Shown in pieces: positions 4,878-6,917 of a stretch of DNA of 6,917 nucleotides (within the stretch, counting starts at the first letter, position 1; each line of letters opens with the position of its first letter). The notes under the pieces were generated by a model. It saw only the letters and a program-made list of their open reading frames with translations. It was not told the origin of the DNA and did no database searches. Position numbers and translations under genes: made by a program. The stretch is from Candidatus Saccharimonadota bacterium (GTDB lineage Bacteria; Patescibacteriota; Saccharimonadia; Saccharimonadales; UBA10212): positions 1 through 6,917 of the forward strand of contig JAQGHE010000011.1 in assembly GCA_028288985.1 (NCBI GenBank), read 5' to 3'.

Positions 4878-6917
4878 TTATTTGGAATACGAAAGGTTCC
4901 CGTCAGGGTCAATATGCAGTACTCCCGAATCGCTTTGAGCGGGTTGGCCGGCGTCACCGCGCGGGATGATAAATTCTCCCGGCTTTGGTGTAGCCGGTGT
5001 GGCAATCGGCTTGGTATCAGCAGCTTTCTGCGGCGGCTGATCAGGTACTCTCTGCTGATTGAGGGGAGGCTTGGCCGGGGGAGTTAAAGCTGCCGGCAGG
5101 GAGGGCTGGCTGGACTTTCGCTTTTCAAGCCACTCATCCAGGAAACTGGAGGGTTGTTTGGACGGAGCTTTGGGGGCGGCCGCGGCGGCTGGAGGTGCGG
5201 CGGCGGTTTGCCCAAAAGGCTTCCCTGGTGGCATCGGCTGGCGCGAGGGCGGAAGACCGTATTTATCAAAGAGGCTCTCCGAACCGCTAGGCAAAGAGGG
5301 CCTGGCTGGAACAGTCTCCAGCCTTTGGGCTATCTCTGCCCCTACGGACGCCTTTGGCCTGCCGTACTTAGCGGCTGATAGCTGTTTTAAGGCTTCGGCC
5401 AACTGCTTATTGGGGTTACCCAACGGCGGCAGAGTAGCCATACTAAAAGGCTGCACCGGCACGCCGCCGATCATCATACGCACAGCCGTATTGGCGTTGG
5501 GCAGAAACTGCAGATCATCAATATCAAAGGTTGGAGCGTATTGTTTGGCCAGGAATTCGGCATCATTGGTCCCGACGCGGAACGAAATAACCGTACCTAC
5601 ATTGCCAAATACAGCGTCTCTTATTTCTTCGCTTAGCTGGGTAGTGAACTGATTAGCTACAATCAGATTTAGGTGATACTTTCGGGCTTGGCTTAGGATG
5701 TCGGCGAAGGAATCAGTTGAAAAGTTCTGAAACTCATCTACGTATAAGCAGAAGTCACGGCGCAGTTCTTCAGGCATATCCGCTCTGCTCATCGCGGCCG
5801 CTTCGAACTTCATAACGAAGATCATACCCAAAAGTTTGGAGTTAAGGTCCCCGGTGCGGCCTCGGCTAAGGTTAACCAGCAGAATCTTGCCGCTGTCCAT
5901 GACGTCACGCAGATCAAAGGAGCTTTTGGTCTGCCCGATGATATTGCGCATCATCTCGTTACTCAAAAAAGCGCCGAACTTACTGACAAACCAGCTGGTA
6001 ACCTCGCCAAACTCATTGGACCGCTGACTTTGGGGCATTTCTTTACGCCAGAATTCCAGCACATTCAAGTCGGTTACGTGCTTCAATTTCTGTTCTACAA
6101 ACGCCGGATCGCGAAACAGCTTAGGTATATCTACAAAGGTCCCTCCGGCCGGGTCAGCCATGATAGCCAGAGCCGCATTCCTGAACAAGTGTTCGTAGCG
6201 CGGTCCGATTATTCCCTGTTTCTGGGGATCATAAAGCTTATAGAGCATATTGATAGATTCCTGAATAAGGAAGTCCTTCTGATCCTCAGAGTGGTATTCA
6301 AACATATTGAGGCCCAAAGGGTAATCCATATCGGCGGGACAGAAATAAATTACATCTTCGGTACGCTCCTTAGGCACCATAGCCAGAAGTTTTTCAGCCG
6401 TATCTCCATGCGGATCTACAAATGCAAAACCTCTGCCCTCCAACATGTCCTGCAGAGCCAGATTCTCTAAGTAAGTGGATTTACCGGTGCCTGTCTGACC
6501 GACAGCGTACATATGGCGGGCTCTGTCTCCGTCAGCCAGCCGTATAGCTTTTTTAGCGCCTCTGAACATATTGTAGCCAAGAAGCAGCCCATGCTCCGGA
6601 ACGTTGCGCGGGCCATCAACTTGTTTGCTGGCCTGGCGCTCAAGCTGGCTGGTGGGGATGTTCTGTTGGTCCGGGAAGTGGAAAAGGGTTGCTATCTCGG
6701 TAGCATTCAAAATATTGGCGTTACTTTCTTGGGGGAAGAATCTCAAAATATAAGCTGTTATAAAATTGTCGATGTCCCGGGCAGGCATAAATTTAAAGCC
6801 ATTCCTACCAGGCGCATCATAAAGAGCAAAGGTAGCCACCAGGTTATTGAGTATAGTTTGCGCCCGGTGAGAGATGTTAGAGGAAGCCACCACCCGAATC
6901 AATACTTCGTAGCCGGC
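4878..6917 (-). CDS. VirD4/TraG-HerA-like type IV secretion ATPase, C-terminal 679 residues (5' end beyond the right edge)
   Basis: This is a P-loop translocation motor of the conjugative coupling-protein/HerA-FtsK class, predicted to pump DNA or protein through a membrane channel. Numbering from the first codon at the edge: an N-terminal accessory region (1-135, with 'ATLFHFP' near 76-82), Walker A 'GQTGTGKST' (140-148), 'VDPHGD' (167-172), Walker B 'CLYVDEFQNF' (390-399), 'ANQF' (421-424) and the conserved end of the motor 'PFSMATLPP' (490-498). A Pro/Ala/Gln-rich tail of about 145 residues (535-679) follows. No membrane segment is visible in this part; any would lie upstream. The frame is open to the edge and reads GYEVLIRVV straight into the family's N-terminal region, so the TTG at 6902 is unlikely to be the start. 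No relaxase, VirB or pilin gene is visible beside it. I know similar proteins as common in Patescibacteria, with unproven function. Confidence 0.85.
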   Translation of the reverse strand, partial: AGYEVLIRVVASSNISHRAQTILNNLVATFALYDAPGRNGFKFMPARDIDNFITAYILRFFPQESNANILNATEIATLFHFPDQQNIPTSQLERQASKQVDGPRNVPEHGLLLGYNMFRGAKKAIRLADGDRARHMYAVGQTGTGKSTYLENLALQDMLEGRGFAFVDPHGDTAEKLLAMVPKERTEDVIYFCPADMDYPLGLNMFEYHSEDQKDFLIQESINMLYKLYDPQKQGIIGPRYEHLFRNAALAIMADPAGGTFVDIPKLFRDPAFVEQKLKHVTDLNVLEFWRKEMPQSQRSNEFGEVTSWFVSKFGAFLSNEMMRNIIGQTKSSFDLRDVMDSGKILLVNLSRGRTGDLNSKLLGMIFVMKFEAAAMSRADMPEELRRDFCLYVDEFQNFSTDSFADILSQARKYHLNLIVANQFTTQLSEEIRDAVFGNVGTVISFRVGTNDAEFLAKQYAPTFDIDDLQFLPNANTAVRMMIGGVPVQPFSMATLPPLGNPNKQLAEALKQLSAAKYGRPKASVGAEIAQRLETVPARPSLPSGSESLFDKYGLPPSRQPMPPGKPFGQTAAAPPAAAAAPKAPSKQPSSFLDEWLEKRKSSQPSLPAALTPPAKPPLNQQRVPDQPPQKAADTKPIATPATPKPGEFIIPRGDAGQPAQSDSGVLHIDPDGNLSYSK

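Noticed and set aside
4683..5087. Plus-strand open frame crossing the gyrB promoter region
   Set aside because: It needs a TTG start inside gyrB, has no ribosome binding site, covers the minus-strand promoter and ends inside the ATPase gene; its product looks random.
5059..5652. Plus-strand open frame of 197 codons opposite the ATPase tail
   Set aside because: It is antisense to the GC-rich, Pro/Ala-coding tail, which naturally gives long Gly/Ala-rich antisense frames. It shows no recognisable domain, and the opposite frame holds clear family motifs.
6900..6902. TTG as the true start of the ATPase gene
   Set aside because: Codons before it stay open to the edge and encode GYEV, which continues smoothly into the domain, so the gene most likely begins outside the window.

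Overview
The window holds four protein-coding genes, all on the minus strand and packed tightly. In transcription order (right to left) they are: the C-terminal part of a large VirD4/TraG-HerA-like type IV secretion ATPase (4878-6917, open at the right edge); gyrB (2760-4721); gyrA (248-2758); and the N-terminal 94 codons of a glycerophosphodiester phosphodiesterase-like protein (1-282, open at the left edge). I see no tRNA, rRNA, CRISPR, transposon or phage gene. Every plus-strand open frame looks like an antisense shadow of these genes.

Likely organism: a member of the Patescibacteria (CPR), possibly Saccharibacteria. This is inferred from recall, not a search. The ATPase has the layout I associate with those lineages: an N-terminal region with 'ATLFHFP', then 'GQTGTGKST', 'VDPHGD', a 'YVDEFQNF' Walker B and a long Pro/Ala-rich tail. 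The phosphodiesterase has 'YGETD' where most families have 'IExD'. All frames read with the standard code; the three stops seen are TAA, TAA and TAG, so there is no sign of UGA recoding.

Layout: gyrB and gyrA form a classic gyrase operon with one base between them. The phosphodiesterase start codon lies inside the end of gyrA (35-nt out-of-frame overlap), so it is probably co-translated with gyrase. The only real non-coding space is 156 bp between the ATPase and gyrB. It carries a good sigma-70-type promoter (TTGTCT-17-TATAAT) whose spacer is a near-complete inverted repeat, followed by a leader of about 105 nt. No intrinsic terminator follows the ATPase, so readthrough into gyrB is possible.

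Function: GyrB (ATPase and TOPRIM) and GyrA (DNA gate and six-bladed C-terminal domain with a GyrA box) would form the A2B2 DNA gyrase that introduces negative supercoils. The ATPase is a predicted DNA or protein translocation motor. The phosphodiesterase would release glycerol-3-phosphate from glycerophosphodiesters if it keeps the family activity. The points most worth a second look are a Gln in place of the usual Asp in the GyrB 'EGDSAGG' motif, the palindrome in the gyrase promoter, the gyrA/phosphodiesterase overlap, the altered HD motif of the phosphodiesterase, and the motif-studded tail of the ATPase.
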